A stretch of 64,000 nt of DNA, from the NCBI RefSeq assembly GCF_008180195.1, contig NZ_VTAV01000020.1, forward strand, positions 20,623-84,622. The letters run 5' to 3'. Numbering within the stretch: the first letter of the stretch is position 1; every line of letters begins with the position of its first letter. Below are positions 17,575 through 27,667 of the stretch, piece after piece. The notes under the pieces were generated by a model, which ran no database searches, was not told the origin of the DNA, and worked only from the letters and a program-made list of their open reading frames with translations. This DNA is from Sphingobacterium phlebotomi. GTDB taxonomy: Bacteria > Bacteroidota > Bacteroidia > Sphingobacteriales > Sphingobacteriaceae. The position numbers and the translations under genes were made by a program.

Positions 17575-17937
17575 ATGGGAGAAAAACTGGTCAACGGAAA
17601 AATACCACAAGAATGTATGCAGCATTTCAATTCTGTGAAGGATGCACTTTATGTTTTGGAGGGTAAATGGAGCGTACTATTGATAGCAGCCCTTGCCTCC
17701 GGTAAAAAACGCTATCTCGAATTGCAGCGCATGATTGAAGGGATCGGTCCCAAAATGCTTTCAAAAGAATTGAGCAAGTTAGAATTGAATGGTTTGATCA
17801 GCAGAACGCAGCTCAACACCAAACCTATAACAGTTGAATATGAGTTGACTGAATACGGTAAATCATTACAACCTCTTATAGACGCAATAGGAGAATGGGG
17901 AAAAGAACACCGTGAAAAAATCCGGGAAACTAGATAA
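17575..17937 (+). CDS. HxlR family transcriptional regulator
   Basis: 120 residues. ALYVLEGKWSVLLIAALASGKKRYLELQRMIEGIGPKMLSKELSKLELNGLISR is the HxlR winged-helix core and PITVEYELTEYGKSLQPLIDAIGEWG the wing plus dimer helix. The conserved sensing cysteine is Cys14 (in QECMQHF), so the ATG at 17575 is needed; a later start at 17617 would lose it. A perfect -7 match (TAAATTTG, 17563-17570) ends only 4 nt before this ATG, implying a leaderless or almost leaderless mRNA. Likely represses the divergent quinone oxidoreductase. Confidence 0.9.
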   Translation: MGEKLVNGKIPQECMQHFNSVKDALYVLEGKWSVLLIAALASGKKRYLELQRMIEGIGPKMLSKELSKLELNGLISRTQLNTKPITVEYELTEYGKSLQPLIDAIGEWGKEHREKIRETR

Positions 17938-17985
17938 AGTATTAGAAATGCTCTCAATCTACTGCGGAACGCGAGGTGAAAATAT

Positions 17986-18023
17986 GTAAGCGAGAGTTAG
18001 TCAAACCCCGACTTCTCGCTTAC
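17986..18023. terminator. Bidirectional terminator between HxlR and the xylan locus
   Basis: Perfect 10-base arms gtaagcgaga (17986-17995) and tctcgcttac (18014-18023) lie between the convergent HxlR and GH3 genes. There is no long U-tract on either side, so efficiency is uncertain, but position and arm length fit a shared stop. Confidence 0.55.
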
Positions 18024-18043
18024 TATACCTGCTGCAAACGGAT

Positions 18044-20482
18044 TCAATTCACTATTATACGTTTCTCTAGCAGTATGTTTTCTGAGGAGTTTCCTACTTT
18101 CACGACAAAACTTCCAGGTTCAACCTCCCATTCCATCTCTTTGTTAAGCATGGTTAATTGCTGCACCGGTAAGCGAAAATGTGCGGTCTGCGTCTCGCCG
18201 GCATCTATTGCTATCTTCTGAAATCCTCGCAGTAGAGACGCATATGTGGTCAAACTACTAAACTCGTCCGTTAAATAAAGCTGCACGACTTCTTCGCCAT
18301 TGGCTTTGCTCTTATTGGTAATATCCACGGATATAGCCATGGTATCATGGACCGAAAAGACGTCTCGATCTATAGTAAGATTGGCATATTCGAAAGATGA
18401 ATAACTCAATCCATAGCCAAATGGATATAAGGCACCGGTAACGGCAGTGTTTCCATATCCATTCGGGCCATCGCCCGGTTGCCCGTTGTGCGATCCCTTT
18501 TTGAACGGAAAGTTTAACTCAATCTGCCCGGTAGACTTTGGAAATGTGACGGGTAATTTGCCACTGGGGTTGTAGTTACCAAATACAACATCAGCAATCG
18601 CTTTACCCCCCCAAGCACCGGGAAACCAAGCACACAAAATAGATGGTATATACCTATCTTCCCAGTTAATGGTAAGAGGTTGACCTGTCGTTAAAATCAA
18701 CAGAATAGGCTTTTCGAGGCTTTGAAGACGCTGTAGTAGGATGCTTTGACGGCCCGGCAAGTCGAGCGAAGTACGACTTAGGCTTTCTCCTACCCGCTTT
18801 TCGTCTTCTCCCATAACGGCTATAATGACATCTGCTTCTTTTGCTTTTTCCAAAGCTTCGTTCATCAACCCCTCCTCCTCGACCGACATCGCGGCCGAAA
18901 TGATTTCACTTTCTGGCCATGTCTCATCGACGATATCGCACCCTCGTGCATAACTGAAATCAATCTTTGTCCCAGCTTCCTTTACAAGTCCTTCGTAGAT
19001 GGAAATAATCGCGTTTCCCGAAGGTCCGTAGCGACTTTCCATAAAACGAGTCTCCCTGGCCATAGGGCCGGTTACAAGTATTTTTTTCCAATCTGATGAT
19101 AAAGGTAGTAACGGACTGCGTACTTCATCTAGACTATCATTTTTTAGTAATATTATACTCTCCCGATGGACTTGGAGCGAAAGGGAATCATCTATTGCGC
19201 GATGGATCTCCTGATCAGGATCCTTTTCGGAAATCCAAAATGGATCATCGAATAAACCCAACTTAAACTTTACATACAACACATCGTGTACGCGGTCATC
19301 CAAGGTTTCTTCCGCTATTTTGCCCTCCTTTACCAAATTTCGTAAAGGCAGTATATAATCTTCGGGTGGCGTAAAGTTTGTACGCACATTGAGACCTGCA
19401 TTCACGGCCAAACGCACCGCATCTTCTGGGCTGGCGGCAACCTGATGTTTAGTATGCAAATACTCGACCGCCTCGCTATCAGACACGACATAGCCTTTAA
19501 AACCATATTGTTTACGCAACAGCTCCGTCAGGAAATAGCTACTCCCGGTTACTGCATGACCATCCCAGTCGTTATAGCTGCTCATTACGCCTAAAGGATT
19601 GGCCTCTTGAATAACGCGACGAAAAGGATAAAGATGGATTTCATGCAATTCGCGGGGTGCTATGTGTGGATCCGTACGGGCAAACCCGTCGCGACCACCC
19701 TTAGGCACACTGTATGCTGCAAAATGCTTAAGCGTGGATACTACACCTTCCGCCTGGATACCGAGGGTTAGTGCTTTTCCGAGTTCTGCCACTAGGTACG
19801 GATCTTCCCCATAAGTTTCCATTACACGTCCCCATCGAGGGTCCCGCGCGACATCAAGGATCGGCGCATATACATTTGTATATCCCAACAACCGGGCTTC
19901 TCTGCCAATGGTATGTCCTACTTTATTAATCAAATCTGTGTTCCATGTACTGCCCATACTAATAGGTGATGGGAACGGCGTCGCCTTTTCGTGGTTAAGT
20001 CCGTGAATTCCCTCATTTGTAAAATCGACAGGTATACCTAGCCTTGTTTCTTCAACAAACCAACGCTGAACTGCTTCGATTGCTTGCTTATGTTTAGAAA
20101 AAGGGAATGAGTATGCGGACTTAGCATGTGGATGAAATGCCAAACTATTCAAGTGCTCATCGATGTTGGCAATTCCATCTTTCCATATCTTATTTCTCCA
20201 GTCTGCAGTGGGCAGTTCGTCCTGTAAGACGCGTTTGTATCCATACAAAGTGGCCAACTGATTGGTTTTCTCTTCTACAGTCATCTGACTGAGTAGGTTT
20301 ACTATACGTTCTGCGACAGGTACCTTCGGATCTTCATACGGATCCTTCTGTCCATTTTTATTAAAGTCTATCCAACCTTTATGATAAATCTGTTTATGAG
20401 CCTGCCCAAAAGATAGGGAGAAACAAAATAAGATTAAGCACGTAAGAACAATACACTTATAGCTACTATTGGTCCGTATCAT
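18044..20482 (-). CDS. Glycoside hydrolase family 3 (beta-xylosidase/beta-glucosidase type)
   Basis: 812 residues from the ATG at 20482, which directly follows the stop of the preceding gene; a longer frame to 20518 would overlap it. A signal peptide (residues 1-26, ending SFGQA) exports it. The TIM-barrel domain carries the catalytic nucleophile Asp335 in KGYVVSDSEAVEYL and the substrate-binding KHFAAYS. The second alpha/beta domain and a C-terminal fibronectin-III-like domain (GEEVVQLYLTDEFSSL) complete the layout of bacterial GH3 enzymes. Within a xylan locus beside GH10 it most likely removes xylose from xylo-oligosaccharides; beta-glucosidase activity cannot be excluded. Confidence 0.92.
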   Translation of the reverse strand: MIRTNSSYKCIVLTCLILFCFSLSFGQAHKQIYHKGWIDFNKNGQKDPYEDPKVPVAERIVNLLSQMTVEEKTNQLATLYGYKRVLQDELPTADWRNKIWKDGIANIDEHLNSLAFHPHAKSAYSFPFSKHKQAIEAVQRWFVEETRLGIPVDFTNEGIHGLNHEKATPFPSPISMGSTWNTDLINKVGHTIGREARLLGYTNVYAPILDVARDPRWGRVMETYGEDPYLVAELGKALTLGIQAEGVVSTLKHFAAYSVPKGGRDGFARTDPHIAPRELHEIHLYPFRRVIQEANPLGVMSSYNDWDGHAVTGSSYFLTELLRKQYGFKGYVVSDSEAVEYLHTKHQVAASPEDAVRLAVNAGLNVRTNFTPPEDYILPLRNLVKEGKIAEETLDDRVHDVLYVKFKLGLFDDPFWISEKDPDQEIHRAIDDSLSLQVHRESIILLKNDSLDEVRSPLLPLSSDWKKILVTGPMARETRFMESRYGPSGNAIISIYEGLVKEAGTKIDFSYARGCDIVDETWPESEIISAAMSVEEEGLMNEALEKAKEADVIIAVMGEDEKRVGESLSRTSLDLPGRQSILLQRLQSLEKPILLILTTGQPLTINWEDRYIPSILCAWFPGAWGGKAIADVVFGNYNPSGKLPVTFPKSTGQIELNFPFKKGSHNGQPGDGPNGYGNTAVTGALYPFGYGLSYSSFEYANLTIDRDVFSVHDTMAISVDITNKSKANGEEVVQLYLTDEFSSLTTYASLLRGFQKIAIDAGETQTAHFRLPVQQLTMLNKEMEWEVEPGSFVVKVGNSSENILLEKRIIVN

Positions 20483-20483
20483 T

Positions 20484-21398
20484 TTATTTTTCCTCCATTT
20501 TTTCGGAAACGAACACATGATCTACATAAAATGAATAATTATTAAACGTGCGTACGTCTCCAGAACCGCTTCTGAATAAAATAAATTCGGTGATTTGAGC
20601 AAGATTGATATGGTGGTCCTTTTGTTTAATATCTGCAACCGGAATAGACACAAGGTGCCAATTCCCATCCCGCTTAAATCCATATTCTTCGCCCGAAGCC
20701 GTAAACTCAAATACCGCATTTCCTCCTCCAGAACTGCGGATACGAATTAGTATTGGTGCTAACGATGTTGATTTCAGGCCAATATGGTAATACCCGTTTT
20801 CAAAGGATGAGATATCGATATATTGTCCCCGACCATCCTCTAAGGCACCCATGGCCCAATCAGACTCGCCTGTTGCTTCAAATTTATATGCTTCGACACC
20901 CTCAAACGCGTCGGAAACGCGGGTTCCGGGAAAGTGGTTCATATCTACTGGTCTGACGAGTGCCAACCGAGAACTGATATCGGGGTGTTCTGTATAAATA
21001 CCGTATGTCGCACCATAATCGTAATCGGGAATTTGATTATCAGGATCTGGTTCAACTTCAATATCAAAAGCATGCTGCCCGCGTTGGTTATCGATAAAAA
21101 CCACATTGAGGATAGCTTTAAAAGAGCCGCCCAAGGGATAATGGACGGTGACAACGGAATCTGTTGATGTGCCGGGCGTTCCACCCGGGAAAACCCAATT
21201 GCGGGTTTGTACTTTGCTAGATAGATCAGTGTACGTGATATACTCGCCAAATTTTATACCGACGCTACTGGCTTCAGCTGCTGCCTTGCCGGGTTCGTAT
21301 AATGTGACAGGAAAAGTTTCTTCTTCTCCACATCCTGCCAAAAATAGCATCGTCATACAGCCAATGATATAGCTTATTTTCAATCGAATAAGTTGCAT
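20484..21398 (-). CDS. PKD-domain surface lipoprotein, probable glycan-binding
   Basis: About 304 residues. A lipoprotein signal ends LAGC at Cys23. Residues about 45-110 have the PKD/Ig-like pattern (WVFPGGTPGTSTDSVVTVHYPLGGSFKA). The C-terminal 160 residues (GYYHIGLKSTSLAPILIRIR, then DGNWHLVSIPVADI and FYVDHVFVSEK) resemble a jelly-roll carbohydrate-binding module. It takes the place of SusE/SusF or a surface glycan-binding protein in this locus. The ATG at 21398 is chosen because the upstream extension lacks signal features. It is spaced 1 nt from the GH3 gene and 47 nt from GH10, so co-transcribed. Confidence 0.7.
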   Translation of the reverse strand: MQLIRLKISYIIGCMTMLFLAGCGEEETFPVTLYEPGKAAAEASSVGIKFGEYITYTDLSSKVQTRNWVFPGGTPGTSTDSVVTVHYPLGGSFKAILNVVFIDNQRGQHAFDIEVEPDPDNQIPDYDYGATYGIYTEHPDISSRLALVRPVDMNHFPGTRVSDAFEGVEAYKFEATGESDWAMGALEDGRGQYIDISSFENGYYHIGLKSTSLAPILIRIRSSGGGNAVFEFTASGEEYGFKRDGNWHLVSIPVADIKQKDHHINLAQITEFILFRSGSGDVRTFNNYSFYVDHVFVSEKMEEK

Positions 21399-21445
21399 AT
21401 GTTTATATTTTGTAAGCGTGCTCGCACGCATTATCGTTCATATTT

Positions 21446-22549
21446 CTAGTTTAGTCCAGATAAAAATCCTTTGTAAGCTTCTTTAGGTTGGTAACTTTGA
21501 TCAAAAAGAAGGGGATATTCTTTAGGGTGCCATGAACCTGTAAGCCAGGTATGTTTATCCGTTACACCCCATAAGGAGATAGCAAATTTTTGTTGAGCTG
21601 GCAAGGCAGAGTAAATCTCCGCAATATGCTTGTACATCTCGGATTGCTTTTTAGCTTCCGCTTCCGTGAACACATAACTATCGGATTTATCAACATTCAT
21701 CACGATGTCGAGCTCGGAAATATGGATCAATAACCCGGTACTTGCCATATCGTTCAAACCATTGCGCAATGTGCTTTTGTCATTATTAACGCGATAATGA
21801 AACTGATCGCCTATACCATGGATAGGAATACCTTCGGCTTTAAAGCGTTGTACCATATTTTTAATGGCATTTCGCTTTCCGGGCGCTATTACGACACTGT
21901 AATCATTATAAAATAACTTAGCATCTGGGTCAGCTTCGTGTGCGTATTGGAAACATCTGCCATAAAATGCTATTGGGTCGTTAAATGTAGCATATACGGG
22001 GCAATCTGTTATCCGCAGCGAACCATTATCATTGAAGATCTCATTTGCAACATCCCAGCTGATTACTCTTCCTTTATATCGTTCTACAACGGTCTTAATA
22101 TAGGTTTTCACATGGTTTTCAAAAGCGATGGAATCATACCCCGCATTTTTAAACCAACTAGGAAAAGACTTATACCATACAAGTGTATGCCCATGTACAT
22201 CTAATTCATTATTGATTGCAAAATCGATTAATTTATCCGCCCCTGTCCATTGGTAATTCGTTGACGAATTCCATATGGCATCCATTTTCATTTCCCACTC
22301 CGCGGTAATTTGGCTGAAATGCTTCTGCAAGGTCTGCGTATAGCCATTTTCATTCATCAATGAAGTTTTTATCGCCGCACCAATGCCAAAAGATGCTTTC
22401 TCCTTCAGTATGTTGGTTTCAGGTTCAGGTTGTTCGATAGGTTCCTCGCGATCAGGGGTCAGATCTTGCTTGCTGCCACAGGAAATATTCCCCATTCCAA
22501 TCAGGAATAATACAGTAAAATATAAGTATTGTTTAATTATTAGTCTCAT
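21446..22549 (-). CDS. GH10 endo-1,4-beta-xylanase, lipoprotein
   Basis: 367 residues with a lipobox ending ISC at Cys24, so anchored at the membrane, probably on the cell surface. The acid/base Glu170 is in WDVANEIFND and the nucleophile Glu279 in HISELDIVM, both GH10 signatures; HGHTLVWYKSFPSW is the conserved strand-3 region. The enzyme would cleave internal xylan bonds to feed SusC/D. It follows susD by 25 nt in the same transcription unit. Confidence 0.95.
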   Translation of the reverse strand: MRLIIKQYLYFTVLFLIGMGNISCGSKQDLTPDREEPIEQPEPETNILKEKASFGIGAAIKTSLMNENGYTQTLQKHFSQITAEWEMKMDAIWNSSTNYQWTGADKLIDFAINNELDVHGHTLVWYKSFPSWFKNAGYDSIAFENHVKTYIKTVVERYKGRVISWDVANEIFNDNGSLRITDCPVYATFNDPIAFYGRCFQYAHEADPDAKLFYNDYSVVIAPGKRNAIKNMVQRFKAEGIPIHGIGDQFHYRVNNDKSTLRNGLNDMASTGLLIHISELDIVMNVDKSDSYVFTEAEAKKQSEMYKHIAEIYSALPAQQKFAISLWGVTDKHTWLTGSWHPKEYPLLFDQSYQPKEAYKGFLSGLN

Positions 22550-22574
22550 GGTATTTCTTTTTTATCGTTAATTA

Positions 22575-24116
22575 TTAATAACCGTCATTTTGGGGAAATG
22601 TGCCCATCAAGTCGATTTGTGACTGTGGGATAGGAAGTCTAACCATATGCGATGCCATTGGATAGATAGCTTTATTGCCAGCGTTCGATCCCATTTCATA
22701 GTACCGGTTAACACGTTCTACTAAAACTCCGAGCCGCTTTAACAAAAACCACCTTTCGTTCTCGAAGGCTAGTTCGCGAGCAGATTCTTCCAAATAACTC
22801 TCGAGATCGAAAGCAGCGAATCCGTTAAGTCCAGCCCGATTCCTTACCTGATTTATATACCCCAGCGCTTTCGTTGAGTTACCCATCCGCCATGCCGCTT
22901 CAGCACCTAATAGCAAGGTCTCTGCATACCGGTAATAGACATGATCTTTGTAGCTATTGAGTGTACCTACGCGCTTCTCTTCATCATGGTACTTTTTTAA
23001 ACTCCAGTGGTATCTTCTATAGTCATCATCGTAGCGCTCTGGGGCCAACGGCTGTCCGAAGTTTGGCGACTCGGGGTTGTTTACAATGAGCTGCAATGGA
23101 TAATAATAGGTACGAAAACGTAAATCGTTTTCTTCATCGTAGAGTGACCGGAGATAATCGTTTGGAAAAGACCACCCTAACGATTCTCCACCGTATTCCA
23201 CCGATCGGATCATTTCTCCTCCCGACAGTTCATATACTCTCGAATTAAACACACTGCTGATCCAAGTTGGTCCGCCGCCCGCTAAATTATCGTTTCCACC
23301 AGTGATCTCATCCCTGACGTACACCAACAACGCCTCCTTATGGTTCAAATTCTGCCCAAATACTTGTGTAAGTTGTTCACGTGGTAATAAATCATGGGTC
23401 GGATCTAGGATTACCGCGTCAAAATGTGTAGATGCTTCCCCCCATTTTTGCTGCCATAACGCACTTTTCCCACGGACATGATGCGCTACGCCTTTGCCGT
23501 ACCTTCCGTACTCTACATTCCAAGCTAGATGCTGTACGGCAAAATCGAGATCTGCATCGATGAGTTTAAAAACTTCTACGGGATCTGCTGGAATATATTC
23601 TTTCGGATCAAAAGCATTTTCGGGTGTTGTGGCTATCGTGTCCAAAAGAATATTGTCGTACATACGTATGAGATCAAGATATAGTTCACCACGAACCATT
23701 CTCGCTTGCGCAATAATCTGATTGCGCCTCGTCTCCAGCATATCCACCTTGGGTGCATTGGTAATAATAGCGTTAGCACGGTCAATGATCTGGTATCCTC
23801 TTGTCCATTTACGAGCGGGAAAAGCCACTGGTGTGTGATTGGGTCCATAAGGGGTATGCCATGTGCGATTGAGACCTAAATCGGTTCCTACCAAAAAAAA
23901 GAGACTCGAGCGCAAAGCGTCTCCCTCTCCTTCGGGAATGTTATAATTACGCATGAGGTTGTACAATGCGTTCACACCGCTTTCTAAACCCTCTGGGGTC
24001 GTGTATATAAAATCAATGGAAACCTCGGTAACAGGCTCCTCTGCCAAAAACTTTTCGCATGACAGGAGAGAAAGCAATGCTATACCGAACAATAACTGCA
24101 GAAATATCCTTTTCAT
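22575..24116 (-). CDS. SusD/RagB-like nutrient-binding lipoprotein (xylan locus)
   Basis: 513 residues from the ATG at 24116; signal and lipobox end LLSC at Cys20. The SusD fold shows in the TPR-like N-terminal helices, NAIITNAPKVDMLETRRNQIIAQARMVRGELYLDLIRMYDNI, and in the C-terminal RYAETLLLGAEAAWRMGNSTKALGYINQVRNRAGL and LAFENERWFLLKRLG, all hallmarks of the family. The protein caps the SusC channel and binds oligosaccharides. It follows susC by 52 nt. Confidence 0.95.
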   Translation of the reverse strand: MKRIFLQLLFGIALLSLLSCEKFLAEEPVTEVSIDFIYTTPEGLESGVNALYNLMRNYNIPEGEGDALRSSLFFLVGTDLGLNRTWHTPYGPNHTPVAFPARKWTRGYQIIDRANAIITNAPKVDMLETRRNQIIAQARMVRGELYLDLIRMYDNILLDTIATTPENAFDPKEYIPADPVEVFKLIDADLDFAVQHLAWNVEYGRYGKGVAHHVRGKSALWQQKWGEASTHFDAVILDPTHDLLPREQLTQVFGQNLNHKEALLVYVRDEITGGNDNLAGGGPTWISSVFNSRVYELSGGEMIRSVEYGGESLGWSFPNDYLRSLYDEENDLRFRTYYYPLQLIVNNPESPNFGQPLAPERYDDDYRRYHWSLKKYHDEEKRVGTLNSYKDHVYYRYAETLLLGAEAAWRMGNSTKALGYINQVRNRAGLNGFAAFDLESYLEESARELAFENERWFLLKRLGVLVERVNRYYEMGSNAGNKAIYPMASHMVRLPIPQSQIDLMGTFPQNDGY

Positions 24117-24168
24117 ATGTGTATAATTATTCATCTTTTTTTTGTCTATAATTGTATTCCTAGGCTTC

Positions 24169-27100
24169 TCAGAAACCTATCTGAATGCCCCCGACGATCG
24201 AAATTGCTTCGGGGTACTCGTTAGGATTCTTTTCCGGACTGTAAGACTTGTATTTTGTCCAAGTAGCCAAGTTATGTGCAGTTGAATAGATCCTTAGACT
24301 ACCAACTTTCAGCTTAGAAGCAAGCTGAGATGATAATGTATATCCTAACGTGAGCGTGTGTAAACGTACATAAGATGCATCCTGTAGTCCAAGTGTCCAT
24401 ATGTAAGGGCGGTCGTTGGACTCTAATGGTCTTGGCCAGTTTCCTTCTGGATTCTCAGGTGTCCAGTAATCTACTTTAACACCGTTAAAAACGCCGCGCA
24501 ACGAACCTCCTGAGGCATAATCATATAAGAAGGCATTATTACGAACCACACCCTGCACCGTCACGAAATCGGCTGCAAGATCTACACCTTTGTAATTGAC
24601 CGCAAGATTAAAAGACCCAAACCATTTTGGATCACGTGGTACAATGACACGGTCGGCATCTGTGAGTTTGCCGTCACCGTTATAATCCAGCAATTTGATA
24701 TCGCCTGGCTGCGCCGTTGGCATGTGGCTATTGACAATGTCCTCTCCTTGTTGCCATATGCCTGCCGGACGATATTGATAATACACGTCTTTTGAATGAC
24801 CTATAAACCACTGATTTGCAATATCATCCACTTCGTTTCCATGTTCGTCTAGATCGCCATACAAGCTGATAATTTTGTTCCTATTTCTAGATAAAGAGAA
24901 ACCTAAATTTACCTGCCAATCGTTTTTGTCAACGACCAAACCATTCATATTTAATTCAAACCCTTGATTTTCAACTTCGCCAATATTTCGAAGCATTCTA
25001 GAATATCCGATATCCGCCTGCAGGGATAATTCGGCTAAAAGATCCGTCGTGCGGGTATTATAAAATTCAAATGTACCGGTCAAGCGGTTGCTCCAGAAAC
25101 CGAAATCAAGTGCGGTATTTAGGGTAGTGGAAGTCTCCCATCTCAAATTTGGATTAGGCAGAAAGTCGCCAGGAACATAACCGATCCGTTTAACATTGTT
25201 AAAAAGGTAGTCCCGCTGCACGGCTGTACTTAGACTACGATATGGATTAATAGCTTCGTTTCCTACACTACCGTAGCTTGCTCTTAGCTTCAGGTTGTTT
25301 ACAAAAGACTCCTGCATAAATGCTTCTCGATGTATGTTCCATCCTAGAGCGACGGCAGGAAAATAGGCCCATTTATTATTAGCACCAAACACGGTGGAAC
25401 CATCCGCCCTTGCCGATGCCGTTAAATAGTACTTTCCATTATAGTCATACTGAATACGGCCAACAAATGAAACCAACCCTCTTTTATTGGCACCAACTGC
25501 GGGTATATTGCTTTCGGCACTGGGTAATCCCCAAATTCCCAATAGATCATTTGGAATATTGTTGGCATTATTTCGAAAGTTACTATAACTCCGCTGGCTT
25601 ATGCTCTGCACAAATGTACCTGCGAGATTGTGTTTATCAAAGCTCGTGTTATAGTTCAAGATGTTTTCTAATTGCCACTCTACTTCGTCTTCAAACTGCA
25701 TAGCTCCGTTACCTAATCCTCCTCTACGAAATCCTTGCAAAGATTCGGCGGTCGCATAATGTGAGGTCTTGCGATTCCAAGACCGCCTGCTGGCATTCGC
25801 ACGATAATGGAAACCTTCGAATGGTGTAAAATCGGCAAAAATATTCATGATATCATTGCGATCATTTCGTGTGTTTGAAACTTCCGCCAAATCCAATAAT
25901 GGATTGACGCTCTCCTGTACGCCTGAAGGATAAATCCGATAGGTTCCATCTTCGTTATAAATTTTGCCGAGTGGCGAGGTGGTTACGGTACGTAATAATG
26001 TTTCGCCCGTACCGGGATTATTATTTTTAGAAAGTTGCCAAGAAGTATTAGCGCCCAATTTCAACCAGTCCGTAATGGTTTGGTCTACATTTATACGGAT
26101 AGTTCCCCGTTGGAAATCGGTACCGGGTATCACTCCTTGTCTCTTTGAGTAGTTAAAGCCCGAATATATACGCGTCTTTGCCGTTCCAGTTGAAACACTT
26201 AGGTTATGGTTTTGTGTGCTTGCTATCCGCAGCAATTCCTTCTCCCAGTCGATAAACTCCCCCGTAGCCAATACTTCGCGCTCTATATCTGTAAAAATAG
26301 CCTCATCAGACAGGTACTGGTTGTTATTGTCTGCTCGGTACGCCTCTCTTTTTAACTGTGCAAATTCCTCTGCACTATACACATCAAAATTACGTTTCAC
26401 CGTTTGTCCACCATAAAAGGTGTTGAAATCGACAATCGTCCGGTCTTCCTTCGCGCGTTTTGTTGTAATGAGTATAACGCCATTTGACGCCCTAGCACCG
26501 TAAATTGCCTGTGCAGCTGCATCTTTTAAAATCTCGATGGACGCTATATCATTCGGGTTTACATCATTGATACCTCCCACTGGAACACCATCAGCAATGA
26601 CAATAGGCGCATTTCCCGCTGTCAATGAACGGCTTCCACGAATCAGGATATTGGATGAACTTCCTGGTGCAGCGTCGCTGACTGTTACATATACTCCGGC
26701 AGCTTTACCTCTCAACATCTCGCCAAGATCATTGGACGGGACTCGGTTTACATCGGCTGTATTTACAGATACAACGGAGCTGATAACATCACTTTTCTTT
26801 TGTGTGCCATATCCTACCACGACAACTTCATCTAAATCGCCCATGTGCGCAGTTAACACAGCATCCACTATTGCCAATCTGCCTATAGGCTGTTCTTTAG
26901 GCGCATAACCGACCATCGAAAATACAATAACGGATTGCTCGTCCGGCACTGCAATTCGGTATTTCCCTTCTGCATCTGTATGCGTGCCAAGCGATGTTCC
27001 CTTGATCGACACGGTTACGCCCGCCAATGGAGCTCCTATTGAATCCCGAACGGTTCCACTAATCGCTCGCTGTACCGTTTTTGGAGGGAGGACCTCACTT

Positions 27101-27495
27101 AACTTATCGACCACAGAAGTTTTGGGTTCTTTTCGTGCAGACTTATCCTTCTGGTTTAAAACGACTACTTGATCTTGTATGTCATAACCATAAGGCAAAT
27201 TTTTAAAAAGTTTTGCTAAGGCGCGATTTAAAGGTTCTTCCTGTAATACAATAGTAACGGGTTCCTGCTGAATATCTCGCTTATTGTAAAAGAAAGTGAT
27301 ACCGGATTGTTTCTCTATCTTTTTTAGAATTTCCCATAGCGATGCATCTCGTTCATTCAGCGAAATCTTTTGGCCAAATACATTAGCCGAAAGCTGAACG
27401 CAAAAGAAGGTCAATAGAATGATGGTTAACTTCACACGCATAATGATTTTTTTTGTATACGCCGGTAAAGGATACATTAATAGTTTTAATTGCAT
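24169..27495 (-). CDS. SusC/RagA-like TonB-dependent transporter with STN domain (xylan locus)
   Basis: 1108 residues in the longest form; an ATG at 27441 (MRVKLTIILL) gives a cleaner signal peptide. After the signal an STN domain (ISLNERDASLWEILKKIEKQSGITFFYNK) is followed by a carboxypeptidase-like CarbopepD domain (GTVRDSIGAPLAGVTVSIKG), the plug (VVVVGYGTQKKSDVISSVV, then IRGSRSL and VIADGVPVGGI), and the beta-barrel ending in GGIQIGF. The STN domain contacts FecR, so the transporter doubles as a signal receiver for the adjacent FecR/sigma pair. It imports the oligosaccharides made by the GH10 enzyme. Confidence 0.95.
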   Translation of the reverse strand: MQLKLLMYPLPAYTKKIIMRVKLTIILLTFFCVQLSANVFGQKISLNERDASLWEILKKIEKQSGITFFYNKRDIQQEPVTIVLQEEPLNRALAKLFKNLPYGYDIQDQVVVLNQKDKSARKEPKTSVVDKLSEVLPPKTVQRAISGTVRDSIGAPLAGVTVSIKGTSLGTHTDAEGKYRIAVPDEQSVIVFSMVGYAPKEQPIGRLAIVDAVLTAHMGDLDEVVVVGYGTQKKSDVISSVVSVNTADVNRVPSNDLGEMLRGKAAGVYVTVSDAAPGSSSNILIRGSRSLTAGNAPIVIADGVPVGGINDVNPNDIASIEILKDAAAQAIYGARASNGVILITTKRAKEDRTIVDFNTFYGGQTVKRNFDVYSAEEFAQLKREAYRADNNNQYLSDEAIFTDIEREVLATGEFIDWEKELLRIASTQNHNLSVSTGTAKTRIYSGFNYSKRQGVIPGTDFQRGTIRINVDQTITDWLKLGANTSWQLSKNNNPGTGETLLRTVTTSPLGKIYNEDGTYRIYPSGVQESVNPLLDLAEVSNTRNDRNDIMNIFADFTPFEGFHYRANASRRSWNRKTSHYATAESLQGFRRGGLGNGAMQFEDEVEWQLENILNYNTSFDKHNLAGTFVQSISQRSYSNFRNNANNIPNDLLGIWGLPSAESNIPAVGANKRGLVSFVGRIQYDYNGKYYLTASARADGSTVFGANNKWAYFPAVALGWNIHREAFMQESFVNNLKLRASYGSVGNEAINPYRSLSTAVQRDYLFNNVKRIGYVPGDFLPNPNLRWETSTTLNTALDFGFWSNRLTGTFEFYNTRTTDLLAELSLQADIGYSRMLRNIGEVENQGFELNMNGLVVDKNDWQVNLGFSLSRNRNKIISLYGDLDEHGNEVDDIANQWFIGHSKDVYYQYRPAGIWQQGEDIVNSHMPTAQPGDIKLLDYNGDGKLTDADRVIVPRDPKWFGSFNLAVNYKGVDLAADFVTVQGVVRNNAFLYDYASGGSLRGVFNGVKVDYWTPENPEGNWPRPLESNDRPYIWTLGLQDASYVRLHTLTLGYTLSSQLASKLKVGSLRIYSTAHNLATWTKYKSYSPEKNPNEYPEAISIVGGIQIGF

Positions 27496-27667
27496 ACTTT
27501 TGTATGATTTGGGTTTATAATACAGTGTTAATTTCAGATTACTTGTTATTCATTGACCCAATAAATAGCCGGGAATGATCGCAACATTTCCGGTTTTTAT
27601 TTGAAGTCTACTTGCTAATGAGGTTATGGAAACCCTGAGCTGGCTAAGCTACCTATCATGGAATTTC

